Shown here one piece after another: positions 30,946 to 42,224 of a stretch of 64,000 nucleotides of DNA; position 1 is the stretch's first letter, and the number at the start of each line of letters is the position of its first letter. Below the pieces are notes generated by a model, which was given only the letters and a program-made list of their open reading frames with translations, did no database searches and had not been told where the DNA came from. This DNA is from Talpa occidentalis (Eukaryota; Chordata; Mammalia; Eulipotyphla; Talpidae). Made by a program: the position numbers and the translations under genes. The stretch covers positions 88,669,106 to 88,733,105 of the forward strand of contig NW_023601433.1 of the NCBI RefSeq assembly GCF_014898055.3, written 5' to 3'.

Positions 30946-31684
30946 CACCCCGGCCCCCTGCTCACCTGAATGTATGGGGCATGCTGCTGCTTTTCTGGTA
31001 GGTGTGCAGACAGCCCAGTGGTGGGCATGGAGACAGCTGGGCAGGTGCCACTGGCCTGCCCAGCCTCTGATTTACTCCATATTGTGTCCTTGCAGGTGTC
31101 ACACACCTGTCCCAATGCACTGCTCCTTGAGGTCTAGGCTTTGAAGCAGGGTCGCCAAACTAGTCCTGCCTTGGGTGCCCGAGTCAGCTCACCCAGGCAG
31201 CACTGACGCTTGCTGCAGGCTGGGGCAGCCCGAACAACAGTGATCAAGGCTGTACAGACCAGGATGCTTCTTCCACATGACGGGGCAGGCATAGTCACTG
31301 CACTGGCCCTACATTGACCGGGCGGGGCTGGAGAGTGGCCAGCATCTCCTCCTCTGTGGCCTCTCAGCTTTCTGCTTGCTGACAAGTGACAGCGCAGTGT
31401 CAACTGGACAGCGTGCTCTGCTGAATGGAATGTCCATCCTGTTCGCTCCTAAAACCCGCATTGCCGTCAGTGTGCGCTGGGGTGGCGCCCCTCTGCTCTC
31501 CTACCTTCCCGCCACAGGGGATGAGAGCTGGGCTGGGGTCAGGGGGCAAGTTGATCTGTGTAAATAATGCAGCACGGTGACTATGAATGGCGCGCTCTAG
31601 ACCCACGAGGAAGTTGCTTTCCGGGCTGCCTCTTGAGCCCTGTTCATTGACATGCCGCCCCGATGCAGATGCCGTGTTTCAAAA
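30946..31684. other. Unique sequence
   Basis: No repeat or exon recognised. Confidence 0.4.
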
Positions 31685-31815
31685 CAGCGCGCCAGTGTTA
31701 TGATTGTGATTACTATTATTATTTGTGCAGCGGCATTTGGAAGCCCTTATTAAGTGATTCCCACTTGCTTCGGCATGAATGCGCAAGATGCGAGACTTTG
31801 GGACTAACTCCGTGT
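31685..31815. promoter_or_regulatory. Candidate regulatory element
   Basis: 'ttatgattgtgattactattattatttgtgcagcggcatttgg' followed by TTATTAAGTGATTCCCACTT (a TTAAGTG word of the NKX type). Non-repeat and AT-rich in GC-rich surroundings. Low confidence. Confidence 0.25.
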
Positions 31816-32748
31816 CGGGAGCACACACGACGGAGGGAGGCGTGGAGGAAGGACCAGACCCCAGTGTTGGCCTGGGTGTGCAAACATACACTGATTTTTC
31901 TGTTTCAGCCCCTTGGGAAGTGGTGGGTGCTTTGATTCTTGAAGCAGAGCTGCCTCCAGGCGTGTCTCCTCTCGCCCTTTGTTTCCATGGCTGGAAGCGA
32001 TGGATTTGCAGTCTGGAGGAATCCATCACTGTCGCTCCATCTGCTTGTCGGGCGCCCTCCGCGTCTCTGGTGTGCCACCGTTGGGGTTGAGTGTCCGTCA
32101 CCCCTCCTGCTGGGAAAGCCGGGGTGGCAAGGTTTTCCACGAGGTGTTACTCCCCTGGACTTGGGGTGGATGTTTTTAGGAGATACTGAATCGAGAGAAA
32201 GGGGTCTGAGGGAGGCCCCCTGAGGGCTGGACAGGGGTATCCCTTTGAGAGGCTTCTTGGTTGTTGCTGTAGGTGAGGCACTCTCTCTCTGAAAAGATGG
32301 CCGTCCCGTCAGAACTCGGATCAGATTGTCAGATTTTTCACTTTTTCTCTGTGTATCCATGATCCCCCACCCTGTGGCGCTTCTGGAACTCTGCAGACAA
32401 GGATAAGCCTGCTTCCCTGTGTGACAACCGTCATGTCACATCTTCAGAGGAAACATCCTCCACCCGTCTGTGTTCGTGTGATGGCAACTTGCCTGACACA
32501 ACTTTCATACAGAATGTCTGTCTAGTCTAGGAGCTCACAGGAGAGAGGTTCTGGGATCCCCTAAGAGTTTCTCTGTTCATAGAAGATGGGCTACGAGCTG
32601 GTTTTCCAGGCCTCCGCCAGCACCCTCCTGCCTGCACACTGTTGAGAGATGATCCCTGAGGACTTTGTCGAGCGCTGATATCGGTGCCTTCTCCCCAGTG
32701 ATTATTTTTGGTTGAGGGACAACTGGCATGTCTTTAGCCCCAGGGGGG
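31816..32748. other. Unique sequence
   Basis: No repeat or exon recognised. Confidence 0.4.
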
Positions 32749-32878
32749 CCTGTGACCAATCAGGCCTCCTGGCCAATCAGGATATAGCACCCCTCCTGGC
32801 CAACCAGGGCACGGCACCCCCTCCTGGCCAGTCAGGGCACAGCACCCCTCCTGACCAATCAGAGCATAGCCCCCCCTT
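32749..32878. repeat. 27-bp minisatellite A, CCAATCAG-containing
   Basis: About four and a half units with period 27-28: units start at about 32770, 32797, 32825 and 32852, each of the form TGGCCAATCAGGGCAYAGCA then CCCCTCC, preceded by a partial unit GTGACCAATCAGGCCTCC. Three of the units retain an exact CCAATCAG (NF-Y-type) word; others read CCAACCAG and CCAGTCAG. Visible divergence between units shows that it is old. Confidence 0.9.
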
Positions 32879-33399
32879 GGCCTCTGTCTCTGGCGGGGAT
32901 GTGATTCATTGGCTGCACCCCAGGGCTTCTGCGGGCAGCGTGTGGCTGTGGCCCCCACCACCATAGGGCATGCAGTAGGAGGCCCCCCCCCACTTTTTCA
33001 TTTCTTCAGCCATAACCGCTCTTTTCCACTTAAGCCAGCTTGGTTTTCTGTGATTTGCCGCTAAAAACCGTCCTGAGACACTCAGTGCTCCAGGGCACAC
33101 CCGCCAGCCGGCTGCGGATTTGCACGTAGGTTCTGTGCAGCCAGGATGCGCGGCAGAAGACTTTAAATAACATCCCAACCAACATGATTTTTATTCCCAG
33201 AACAGTTCCTGGAAACGGTGGGCAGGAAACAGCCTGGCAGCCAGTGTGCCTCTCACCTGCAGGCTGCCGCGGCTGCAGTGTCAGCGGAGGCCCCGGGCGC
33301 TGTGGTCCTCGCTTCGTCTTCCTGCCGGGGAAGAAGGAGCCGGCGGGAGACCCAGTCAGGAAAACAGAGCCCCAGAGACACCCGAGGGAGCATCTTTAT
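32879..33399. other. Unique sequence between minisatellites
   Basis: C-run at 32982-32991. Another ATTGG word lies at 32908. No exon recognised. Confidence 0.4.
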
Positions 33400-33640
33400 G
33401 AGTGTAGGCCGGATGAATTCAGTCTAGCCTGATTTAAATATCTGCAGCTCAAAACAGGTTTATCTCCGAGGGGAGGGAGAGAAGGAGCGCTCTGTGCGAG
33501 CCCCGGGCGATGTGGCGTTTAGCAGGTTACCAGGGGCATCAGTTATTAGGTTTCCACTGTTCTTTTACTACACTGACTTCATCACCTCTATCTGGATTTA
33601 TATAGCGCCCGGTAGAGTTTGTGTCACTAGTTGCATGAAA
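33400..33640. promoter_or_regulatory. Candidate regulatory element
   Basis: 'gatttaaatatctgcagctc', 'acaggtttatctccgag' and 'atctggatttatatagcgccc' are AT-rich, non-repetitive words in a GC-rich neighbourhood. Pattern judgement only. Confidence 0.22.
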
Positions 33641-33853
33641 AAGAAAGTGCATGTGCTCAGGCCTTGGTTTCTGCGTGTGCCCCAGGGAGGGGCTCGCGCC
33701 TTATGACGCCGTCTGCCTCGCCCACTTAGCGGAGCAACCCCTTTGATTCCGCGGCTTTATTTATGTTTTGGCTCAGGTACCGGGCAGGTGTTTTTGCGGG
33801 AAGGAGTGTTTGCCCAGGAGTTACCACGGTCTGCCTCAGCAGAGCCCGCACCC

Positions 33854-33961
33854 CCGCCGGTCAGAGCACAGCGCCCCCTCTGGCCAGTCGGAGCACCGCA
33901 TTCCTCCCGGCCGGGCTGAGCAGAGCGCCCCTGCTGGACAGTCCGAGCAGTGCACCCCTCC
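33854..33961. repeat. 27-bp minisatellite B, related to A
   Basis: Four units with exact 27-base spacing (starts at about 33854, 33881, 33908 and 33935), of the form TGGCCAGTCGGAGCACCGCA then TTCCTCC. Unit length and the GGCCARTC...AGCRYAGC...CCCCTCC pattern match minisatellite A about 1.1 kb upstream, but the CCAAT word has decayed to CCAGTC, GGTC or ACAGTC. Confidence 0.85.
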
Positions 33962-34184
33962 TGGTGACTCCCTCTCTCCCTCTGCCTGCTCCTGCTTGTT
34001 TTAACCTCCTCGCTCGGGTGCTGGCCCAGGGGTGTCCACAAATAAGTGTTTTGAGCTGCCACCCCCAGCTAGTCTTCTTCCCGGGGAGCCCAACCTATGA
34101 TGCCCTTCTCTTGCTGGCCACCTGGCTGGCCCCCCAGAATGGCCAGCACTGATTGGGGGCAAAAGGTAGGGCAGGGTGCTACTG
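33962..34184. other. Unique sequence
   Basis: No feature recognised. Confidence 0.4.
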
Positions 34185-34300
34185 AGTCCCTTGTAAGCTG
34201 TGTGACCTGGGCAGTGGGGCTGAAGGAAGGCGTTCCATTACCCTTTGGGGCTTGATTTCCCAGAGACTTGGGGATCAGTGATACCTGTCCCCCATCCCAT
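34185..34300 (+). repeat. MIR SINE fragment
   Basis: 'ccttgtaagctgtgtgacctgggcagtgg' matches the MIR core ('actagctgtgtgaccttgggcaag'). The tail is diverged. Confidence 0.5.
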
Positions 34301-34354
34301 CTTTGGAACCTCGGATCTGAAAGGGCCAGCGAGTCTAAGTTAGCCCGTGGCTTT

Positions 34355-34500
34355 CACCCTTGAGCATGCATCCGAATCACCTGGGGGCCCTGTCCCAGAG
34401 CTTCTGATTCAGTAGGTCTGGGGTGAGAATTTGTCGTTCTAGCAAGTTCTCAGATGCTGAGGTCCTCAGTGTGAGGACCGTATGTGGAGAAGCAACTGCT
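34355..34500. mobile_element. hAT-Charlie-type MER element
   Basis: 'cacccttgagcatgcatccgaatcacctgggggccctg', 'cagagcttctgattcagtaggtctggggtgagaatttg' and 'ctagcaagttctcagatgctgaggtc' are the well-known phrases of a non-autonomous MER DNA transposon. Exact family not certain. Confidence 0.7.
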
Positions 34501-34989
34501 GAGTTCAACCGAAGGAAAATCCCCCCCAGGCAGGAGGGCTAACCCTTCTTTAACCCCACTGCTGAGGAATGGTCTAGCGAGTTGAGTCGAGGGGATGTGA
34601 CTGGGTCAGGGTAGGGCAGGGATGTCTTTGCTCAGAGGCTGCGGAGGGTTAATTTTGCTGTGAGAGGATGATGAAGATGAAGGTGACCAGGGACACTCAC
34701 TTTCACAAACGTGACCACCCCTGCTGCTGCCAGCTGCTGTTGGGTATACCCGGGGAGCGTGAGACCCTCTCAACCCCATGGTCTGGAAACCAGGAGGGGT
34801 GGGCCGGGGTCACGGATCCTCATGTCACAATTAGGAAAACAAGCCTGCAGCGATTCTGTGTGGCCCCCCCAACCCCCAGAGCAGTGCAGAAATAGTGTGT
34901 AGGGGCCTCAGTGACGTCTCAGCTTCACCTTTGCCCTAAACCAGTGGTTTCCAGCCTGGGGGCCATGGGGTGGCAAACTTGAGGGGGTG
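34501..34989. other. Unique sequence
   Basis: CCAGTGGTTTCCAGCCTGGG at 34940-34959 resembles a hAT terminal motif ('cagtggttctcaacc'), but no element body follows. Confidence 0.4.
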
Positions 34990-35330
34990 TCCTGGTCAGC
35001 TCAGGCTGCTGTAACACGGCTGCATCGGTTGCAGGCTAAACAGCCATTCAGTTCTCATAGCTCTGGAGGCCAGAGGTCAGAGATTGGGGTGCCCATGCTC
35101 GGGCTCTGGGCTCTGCGTGGCTTCCGGGAGGGCTCTGGGTGTCCTCAGAAGGGGGCAGTAGAGAGGGCCAAATGCTCTCTGTGTCTCCCCTGTTCCCACT
35201 GGGGGCTCCTCATGACCTAGTCGCTTCCCAGAGGCCCCACCTCTTAACCCCAATCACATTGGGGGTTAGGGTTTCAGGTAAGGGTTTTGGGGGACACAAA
35301 GATTCAGTTAGGGTGTTAGGGGTTGGGTTC
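34990..35330 (-). mobile_element. MLT1-type ERVL-MaLR LTR, antisense
   Basis: 'gctcaggctgctgtaacacggctgcatcgg', 'ttcagttctcatagctctggaggccagaggtcagagattgg', 'ccacctcttaaccccaatcacattgggggttagggtttca' and 'gggggacacaaagattcag' are reverse-complement MaLR landmarks in order. Confidence 0.7.
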
Positions 35331-36739
35331 CCAGGAAGAGGCTCTGAGGCAGATATTGGGGTGCGGGATGTCTAACTGGGCATGCCCCCTGCTGGATGAG
35401 GCCACGGAGCTAGCATACCCCACTGCGCTCGGGCAGGACCTCAGGCCCTGTCGCTCCAGCTGCAGCCCCGGATCACAGCAGCCCGGGTAACAGGCTGTCA
35501 TGGCCGGGCGGCTGAACCCTGCATCCCTGTGCCTAGCACAAAAATGGGGTGTGGGGGAATTAGAAAACTGTGGACGGGGTCCCTGGTGGGCTAGTCCAGA
35601 TACCTCAGTAAGCAGTGGGGAAAGTGGCTCATTTACCTGCAGTTAGCCCCGTTGCATGAAGAAAATGTCAAGTCACTTTGCTTTTGGCGGAAATCATCAC
35701 TTTCATGTTTTACCTAGTGCTCATCGGACTTTCTCTGGATTCTCAGATGCCCTCATTCCTGGGCCTGCTGACCCCTCACCCTCCTGGCGCCCCTGCTCCC
35801 TCCCCCTTCGGGGAGCTGGTCTCCAGCAGGGGGGCCTCGCTCTTGCCCAGTACCTGGATCTTCTGTCTAAACACAGGAGTACTTAGCACACCCCAAGAAA
35901 CTTGAGAGCCAGGGTCCCCTCCTCTGTTCTTGCTTTCTCTGGGCCCCTCCTCCCCCAGGCAGGAGCGCAGGAGGCCTGAGAGCGAGGAGCGCTGGCTCGG
36001 GCCAGGGACCACGGCCACTGACACCTCAAAAACAAACCCCCCTCAGTGGATGCGGGTCTGCGTGGTCAGGTGGATGGATGAGAAGACTTGGGAGGAGGAA
36101 GTTGACGCCCCACAGACTGAAGAGGGGAGCCCCCTTCCCGCAGGCCCTGCGTGGGAGCACGGGGGGAGGGGGGGGGGAGAGGAGGCAGAGTGGAGTTCGC
36201 CCAGGCCAGAGCTTTGATTGGGGTTCCCCCGGGAAGGCAGGGCAGGGAGGGCGGAGCAGACAGCATGGGGTGGGCTGGTTTGGAGAACTCTGTTGGGCTC
36301 TGACTGGAGGGGGTCTCTTCTCACCCTGGGGTGACTCAGAGCAGCGGTGGGTGGGGGCGTCTTGGCTTGGTGTGTGAGTGGGTGAGGGGTAGGGGGCACA
36401 GACTTGCTGTGAAAGGCGGTAGTTGGTTCTCTTCAGGAAGCAGCCAGCCCTGGGCCGGCAGCCTCTCTCTGGACCTGCAGGCCCCCAAATGCCAGAGCTT
36501 CAAAAGTACAGAAACTGAGCAAATAGAGTTAATTGAATGGCCCCTGTCGGGAATGCAGGCCAGAGAGACATCCAGACTCCGAGAAGAGGCGGAAGACACC
36601 CACAAGCCTGGCCTCTGGCCCTGCGGAGGTCTGCCCGAGGGGGCGCTCACCCTTGGCCCTTTCCATCCCGTACCCCAGAAACCCAGCAAGGTGCCGGCGA
36701 CTCCCACGGTGACCTTTCAGCGTTCTCTGCTTTGATGCC
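35331..36739. other. Unique GC-rich stretch
   Basis: G-run GGGGGGAGGGGGGGGGAGAG at about 36160-36182. No named repeat or exon recognised. Confidence 0.4.
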
Positions 36740-37160
36740 TCCATCTCCTTATTTGATCTTGCAGTAACATTTAATGAGGTTTCTCTGTCTACAAAGACAG
36801 GATCATTTCCAGCCATTGTTAATTTAGCGCTAAAAGCACAGCAGCAGCAGCAGCAGCGAGGGCCGAGCGGGGCCCTTCTGGCTTGTGGTTTCCAAACTGC
36901 GGCTTGTGGTGGATTTCAGCCGGGCAGCGGGGCCTCCGGGGCTGGGCTGGGGGCTGAGGGTTGAACCGTGTGGAAGAGACACTTGCCCTTGGCTTAGGAA
37001 ATGAGAGTGGCTTTGAAAATGTCAAAAAAAATCTTTAGTCTGGGTAGAATCAGCATAGCTTTAAAATTTAATATTAAATAATATGAAAAAGCGTTTTAGA
37101 AAAAAAGCTCCTTGGAAATATATTTTGTGATTTGGGATTTTGCATTCAAGATGGGCCTTA
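36740..37160. promoter_or_regulatory. Candidate regulatory element with (CAG)6
   Basis: Contains GTAACATTTAATGAGG, 'ccattgttaatttagcgctaaaagcac', a (CAG)6 run at 36839-36856, and further on TTTAATATTAAATAATATG with ATATTTTGTGATTTGGGATT. AT-rich, non-repeat, and bounded by GC-rich DNA. The CAG run is not in a supported reading frame. Confidence 0.3.
36839..36856 (+). repeat. (CAG)6 trinucleotide repeat
   Basis: Six exact CAG units directly visible, flanked by AGCA and CGAGG. There is no evidence it is translated. Confidence 0.95.
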
Positions 37161-38599
37161 AGAGGTGACTAGGGCCTGATCACGGTGAGGGGGGCTCTGG
37201 CTGAAAGCAGTTTTCTGAGTCTTGACACCGGGGATTGTAAGCTCAGCTACCTACAGGTTGAGGAGAGACTATGTGGGAGGGAGTAGATTGGCTATTTGCC
37301 TGTCTTTGCCTGTCTTTGGTTCTTCTTTGGTAGAGACTTAGAGACAGAGAAATACTTCCCTACTATAGGACAAGCATCCCAGGCTCAACAGAACAAGTGC
37401 CACCCAGACCCAGGCTTGGTGGAACAGTAGGGGATGGTGAGGACTGTGGCACACTAGAGACATCGTGCTCTAGATGAAGGAGCTAGTGAGGGCTCAGCTC
37501 TAGCTAATTGGTTCCATTTGGGAGTACAGGTGCACAATTTCCAGAGCAGATTGTTCCGGAAAGACCATGCATTTAGATTTTCATGCGAAATCTCCCAGTT
37601 TTATAATATTCATCCATCACAGTTAAAAACAAAGCAGTGGATGGCAAAGCCAAAGACCAACAGCAGCAAATCAGAGCGCACCTGGGCACCACAGCCAGTC
37701 TCAGACCTTTCTAGAAGGATGGCCTAAAGTTTTCTAGAATTTGAACTGGATGGATTTCCTAGGCCCTAGGACACATCCTCCTGTGTCATTCGGGCTGTCA
37801 TACGTGCGGCCTCCTTACAGCACCCACTTCCTGCTCTGGCGGCCTCTGGCCGCGGGTGCGCTCACCCCCTAATGAAGTGGGTTCCCACTGCCGACTGGAC
37901 AGAGGTGGGAGGAAGTCTCTGGGTGGTAAGGTTTGGAAACCGAGGCAAACCAAAATGGGAGGCTTGTAACACCTCAGGGCAGAATCAGCCAGCTGGGCTT
38001 CAGGAAGGGCCTGGAGTTGGGAAGTGGAAGCCTCCAGAATGCCTGTGCTGCCCTTCCCCCATCTTTGTCTTACAGGAGGGGATGGGTGCCTCATAGCACT
38101 CCCTTTAGGCGCTTCTGTTGCGCCTCCCCATCGTCAACACCCCATCTCAGGGTCTCCTGCCCCAGCCTTGGAGAGGGAATCTGATGGGCTCCCCTGGAGT
38201 CAGGTGTCCAGTCCCTGCCCAGCCAGTGGTGCCTAGGCTGTGAGGCTGCACAGGGCCAGGATGGCACCAGAGACCTGGCCAGCTCCCTGGTGGCTCCCAT
38301 AGCTCCCAGGATGGCCAGTGTGGTTTTAAAGGCTCGTGGAACTGCTTTCCAGAATGGGCATCCCCCGTCCCTCGCCCATGTCCAAGGCGTCGGCTGAGCT
38401 GAGCTTTGTGTCAGGGTGGCCTGCTTAGTCGCGTGCCCTCTGAGATGCCCCAGCCCCCGGTGTCCGCTCCTGGCCCCAGAGGTGCGGGTCTCTGTCTGAT
38501 CTGGGAGTGGCGGGGCCCCTCGGACACTGTTCCGTTTCCTCAGAACGCGGTGCCTGGTGTCATCCCAGCTCTGGTGCGGTCCTGAAGGTGGTGACACTA
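37161..38599. other. Unassigned stretch
   Basis: About 1.4 kb. 37230-37740 is mid-AT and may be an old interspersed element ('tctagctaattggttccatttgggagtacaggtgcacaatttcc'), but I cannot name one. No exon recognised. Confidence 0.35.
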
Positions 38600-39949
38600 A
38601 GAATGGTTAATCGCGAGATGAAAGCAGCTGACATGATCTGAGTGCTTTGTGTCTGGGGCCCACGGAGATCGGAGGGAGCGCCCGCCTCCCCTGCGAGAAG
38701 GGGACGGGGCTGTCTGAGCCCGAGAAGCCCATCTGTCACCCCAGAGCGTGACAGAGGAGGTGCTCCCTGGCGGAGGCCACTGCTGACCCCCCAACCCTCA
38801 CCCCAGACCCAGCCCTGCGTCTTCTCGGCTGTGTGACCCCGGTGGTGGAGGTGGCCCTGGGGTGGGCGTGGCTGTTGGGGGAAAATCGGCAGAGCCCACG
38901 TTTGTGGGACGCTTAGTCTGCTGCGCCCCATGTTCGTCCTTCGCTAGGAGCTGCGGGTTTCTGTCCAAACGTGCTGATCAGTTATTACCAACAACTGCTG
39001 TTTGTTAGCACACGTTGGCAGCAAGTGCTGATGGTGACAGATACCTCTGGTCGAAGGTGGCGCTGATGCACCTTGCCGTGGCTCACTGTCTGTGCCCGGT
39101 CTCCTGAGCTGCCGCTGCCGCTAGCCCTGTTCTGCAGCCGTGGAAGAGTGAGGGGAAGGCCCAAGGCCACGCTCTATGAAGTGGGTGGGGGACTGGGATT
39201 TGAAATGCGGCCTGGCCTTGGTGCTGGCTTGGTGCCTCTCCTGTAGCCACTCGTTCCTGCCCTCGGGGGTCCTCGCCCCGGCAGCATTCCTTCCTGGGGA
39301 AAGAAGCAAGGAGGCAGATGTGCCTTTGGGGTAAAGGCCAAGGCCAAGAACGTGTGGGGACGCCTGGGGGTGTCTCCTTGGGAGGCTCCTGGAAGTGAGC
39401 TTGGCCCAGGCTCCCTTCTTCGCCTGGCCCCTTCCGAGGTCAGGTCAGCCTGGAGGCTGCAGAGATCAGAGGACAACTTCCGGGGGGTTTTGCTTGCAGC
39501 TTGGCTGGTTCTGCTTGCAGGGCCAGTGGGCTGACGGCTCTGGGGGTGGGGTGGGGAGTGGGGCGCCTTCCCGTCACCACGAAGACGGATTGTCCTCATC
39601 TCCCTCGGACCAGCAAGGGAGTTGCCGTTTTGTTCAGGTGCATGTTTAGGTCGGGGGCTGGGGACGCGCTGGCCGGCCCCTTCCTACTTGGAGACGCGGG
39701 GCGGGGGGCATGACCCAGAATTGATGGGTACCCCCGCCCTCTGATCTGCTGGCGTGTGCAGATGCGGGAGCGGGTGACGGCTTGGCTTTGATCTCGGGGG
39801 GCTTGCAGAATCCTTGCGACGCTCCCCACCTCTGCGCCCCCCTCTCTCACTCAGAGCCGAGTTGGGTGTGGGGGGACAGCTTGCAGAGCCTGCCGCTGCC
39901 TCTGCACGTGTGGGCTGCGGAGCTGCGGTTGCCCACGGGGGCGGCATGG
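38600..39949. other. GC-rich unique stretch
   Basis: No repeat family or exon recognised. CpG is moderate around 39300-39900. Confidence 0.4.
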
Positions 39950-40150
39950 CTGTGCTGTATGCTGCAGGCAATTATCAGCTCGCTCTCTAATTCTGTTCAA
40001 GGTGACTGTCAAAGATCCACAGAAGACTCTCCTAATGAAATGGAAAAGTGTGCAAATTTATCCTTCTGCATACAGATGCCTTTGCTTTTCATCGCCTAAT
40101 AATTGCTCCCTTAGGTTCAACTTCATGGTATTAAAGGGTCTTTCTTGTTC
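39950..40150. promoter_or_regulatory. Candidate regulatory element
   Basis: GCAGGCAATTATCAGCTCGC, CTCTCTAATTCTG, CTCCTAATGAAATGG, GCAAATTTATCC, CGCCTAATAATTGCTCC and ATGGTATTAAAGGG sit within 200 bases of non-repetitive DNA framed by GC-rich sequence. Among the AT-rich islands this is one of the densest in TAAT words. Confidence 0.35.
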
Positions 40151-41699
40151 AACAGTCAAGACAGTCCCCTCGCGCGCCTTCCGGGGTGTGGGCCGGGGCA
40201 GCCGCCAGGCGGGGTCTGGGACCTGGGCCGGGTCTCTGCCCCTCTGTCCCTTTCCCTGTGTCCCTTTATTTATCGTCGCTCAGGGATGCTCGCGTGAGGC
40301 GATAGGAGGGCGCTGCAGCGTGGGCGTGTCTGAGGGGAAAGAACAGCTTTCAACAAGAAGAGATGAAAAGATGCCCTGGAAGGACTTGTTCTGGTTGAAG
40401 TTGTCACGGCGACTGACGGCGGGTTTGATGCGACGAGAATCCAGTGCCGGGCACAGTTAGCACACCCGCCTGGGCGCTGTTTTAGGCTTCTGGTGTCAGC
40501 CCTGATCCCCGAGTTTTGATTCATCTGCTTGTGTTTCTTTTTTTTAAGAACCGCATTTGAATTTCTCATCTCCAGGACTCCCAGAAGCGATTCTGGGTCA
40601 GCCAGTTCGTTCATGTCCTGCCGCCTGCCACCCCGCCCCGCGACCGCGCTGCAGCCGGAAGATGATGAGCTTCCGCTGGAGGGAGACGAGGCCGCTTCAG
40701 GGGTCCGCCGCTCCTCCTCCCTGACGGCCGTGCCAGGAGACGGGGGTCGTTTGGAATCACTCTCAAAGCGTGTCAGTCCTCAGGGTTCCTGTATTTTTAG
40801 TCCATATCACCGAAGGAAAGGAACAGTGTCCACGCTGCCTGGGGAAGGCAGGGGGTGGAGGGGCGGGCGGGGCCTGGGGGGGCGCTGCAGAGCCTGCCGT
40901 GGGGATCGGAGCAGTGACGCTGGCACAAAACCTTGACTTAGTCACTGGGCGCCGAGTCCGGCCCTGCCCGGTGTTATAAATCAGGCTTTACTGGCCACGG
41001 CCGTGCTCGCCCACCTCACGTCAGCTGCGGCCTTTGAGGCCGTCAGGGCAGAGTGGAAGATGCAACACGCCCTCAGCCCTGCCTGTGTGGCCCTTTGAAG
41101 AAAACGCCGCCTGCCCCTGTGTTAGGACTGTCCTCTGCCCTCCTTCCAGGACCGGGCGTGCGACTGGGTGTGGACATCGGGGTGGCTGGGCCAGGAGTTG
41201 GTTCCCGGCTCTGAAGACATTCGCTTCCCCTTGTTCCGTGTCCCCTGCCCGTGTTCCTGTTCCCCTGAGTGTGAGCAGGAGAGCCAGCCGGGCCTCTTCA
41301 CCCGGCTTTCTGCTTCTCGACAGCAGCTGCGGCAGGAAGGCTTTGGGGGCACAGCTTAGACCCTTGTCCTCGTCAGGCCTCGAGTCTGTGATGAGCTGCA
41401 GTTTTGTGAAAACAAGGGACAGGCTCACCGCCGGCTCCTGCCCGTCCAGCTGCAGCCTCGCGCATCTCACCCCCGGAGGCTCCGACTCTGCCGAGGTTGG
41501 CGCGGGGAGAAGAAAGAGCTGCGCCAGCTTCTCTGTGCCGTGTCACCGCCCCTCTTGCTCCTCCCAACAGAGAGCGTCTGCGTCCCGGCAGGAGTGGGGT
41601 GAGCGGCCCTGTGGGTGCAGGCCGTGGTGTTTGGGGTGCCCAGGGAGTCGCCCGAGCTGGATCTCTGCCCTGGATTGTGTGAAGGTGGGACAGTTCCCC
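40151..41699. other. GC-rich unique stretch
   Basis: Moderate CpG at 40160-40460 and 40600-40900. TATAAATCAG lies at 40976. No exon, splice-bounded frame or named repeat recognised. Confidence 0.4.
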
Positions 41700-41781
41700 T
41701 GACATTCTCCCCCAACTCCTGATCCTAATTCCTAGAACCCATGGCGGTTGCTGGAAACACAAAGACTTTCCAGATGCGATT
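41700..41781 (+). mobile_element. MLT1-type LTR, 5' part, interrupted
   Basis: 'cccccaactcctgatcctaattcctagaacccatggcggttgctggaaacacaaagactttccagatgcgatt' matches the start of an MLT1-type LTR ('...cccagaacctgtgaatatgttacc...gggactttgcagatgtgatta'). The LTR breaks at the GAPDH pseudogene and resumes at 42225. Confidence 0.65.
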
Positions 41782-42224
41782 TTTTCTCGCGCCTCACTCC
41801 CATCTCAAACATGGGCCGTCAGCAAGAGAGTGATGAGGAGGACCCTGTGGCCCCACCCTTCGGGTGAGCCTGGCCTTCTCCAGGGCAGTGGAGCGGTGGC
41901 CCCCACAACATGTTCATGCCAGCATCATCCATCGGTGTGGGTGGGACCTCGCTCCCGGAGGATGGGGACGGACTCCCCAACGACAAGCTCCTCGTTCTCA
42001 GCCTTGACGGTGCCATGGAGCTCGCTGTGAGTGTAGTCACACCGGAGCATGTAGACCATGCAGTTGAAGTCCATGAAGGAGTTGTCAACGGTGACAGTGT
42101 CCACTTGGCCAGAGTTCAAAGCGGCCCAGGTGACTGGGCACCAGATCCGTTCACTCTGGTGTCTGTGCGACGCCCTGGCTCTGCGTGGACACGGGCTGTC
42201 TGTAGGCCCAGGAGGAGCAGAGAA
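41782..42224 (-). pseudogene. GAPDH pseudogene: GAPDH processed pseudogene, 5'-complete, 3'-truncated
   Basis: Retrocopy of glyceraldehyde-3-phosphate dehydrogenase mRNA (a glycolytic NAD-dependent enzyme in its functional form). Reading leftward from 42224 it opens with the GAPDH 5' UTR start (CTCTGCTCCTCCTG, later CAGACACC). Coding similarity follows: ALNSGQVDTV, FMDFNCMVYM, HSELHGTVKAENEELV, then after a 1-base deletion the equivalents of DAG(A)EY, EKAGAHLKGGAK and MFVMGV. Exon junctions are absent in the covered region. Faults: the start codon and about 12 bases around it are missing, about nine bases are lost in the Rossmann-fold glycine region, and there is a frameshift near codon 85. 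Similarity stops near codon 120, just before a run of six A, so the NAD/catalytic cysteine region is absent. It cannot make enzyme. It is flanked by CCAGATGYGA direct repeats and sits inside an LTR. Confidence 0.9.

Noticed and set aside
32749..32878. CRISPR-like array
   Set aside because: Units are contiguous 27-mers without unique spacers, and the host is a mammal; it is a minisatellite.
36839..36856. Coding polyglutamine tract
   Set aside because: (CAG)6 sits in AT-rich non-coding sequence without a supported exon.
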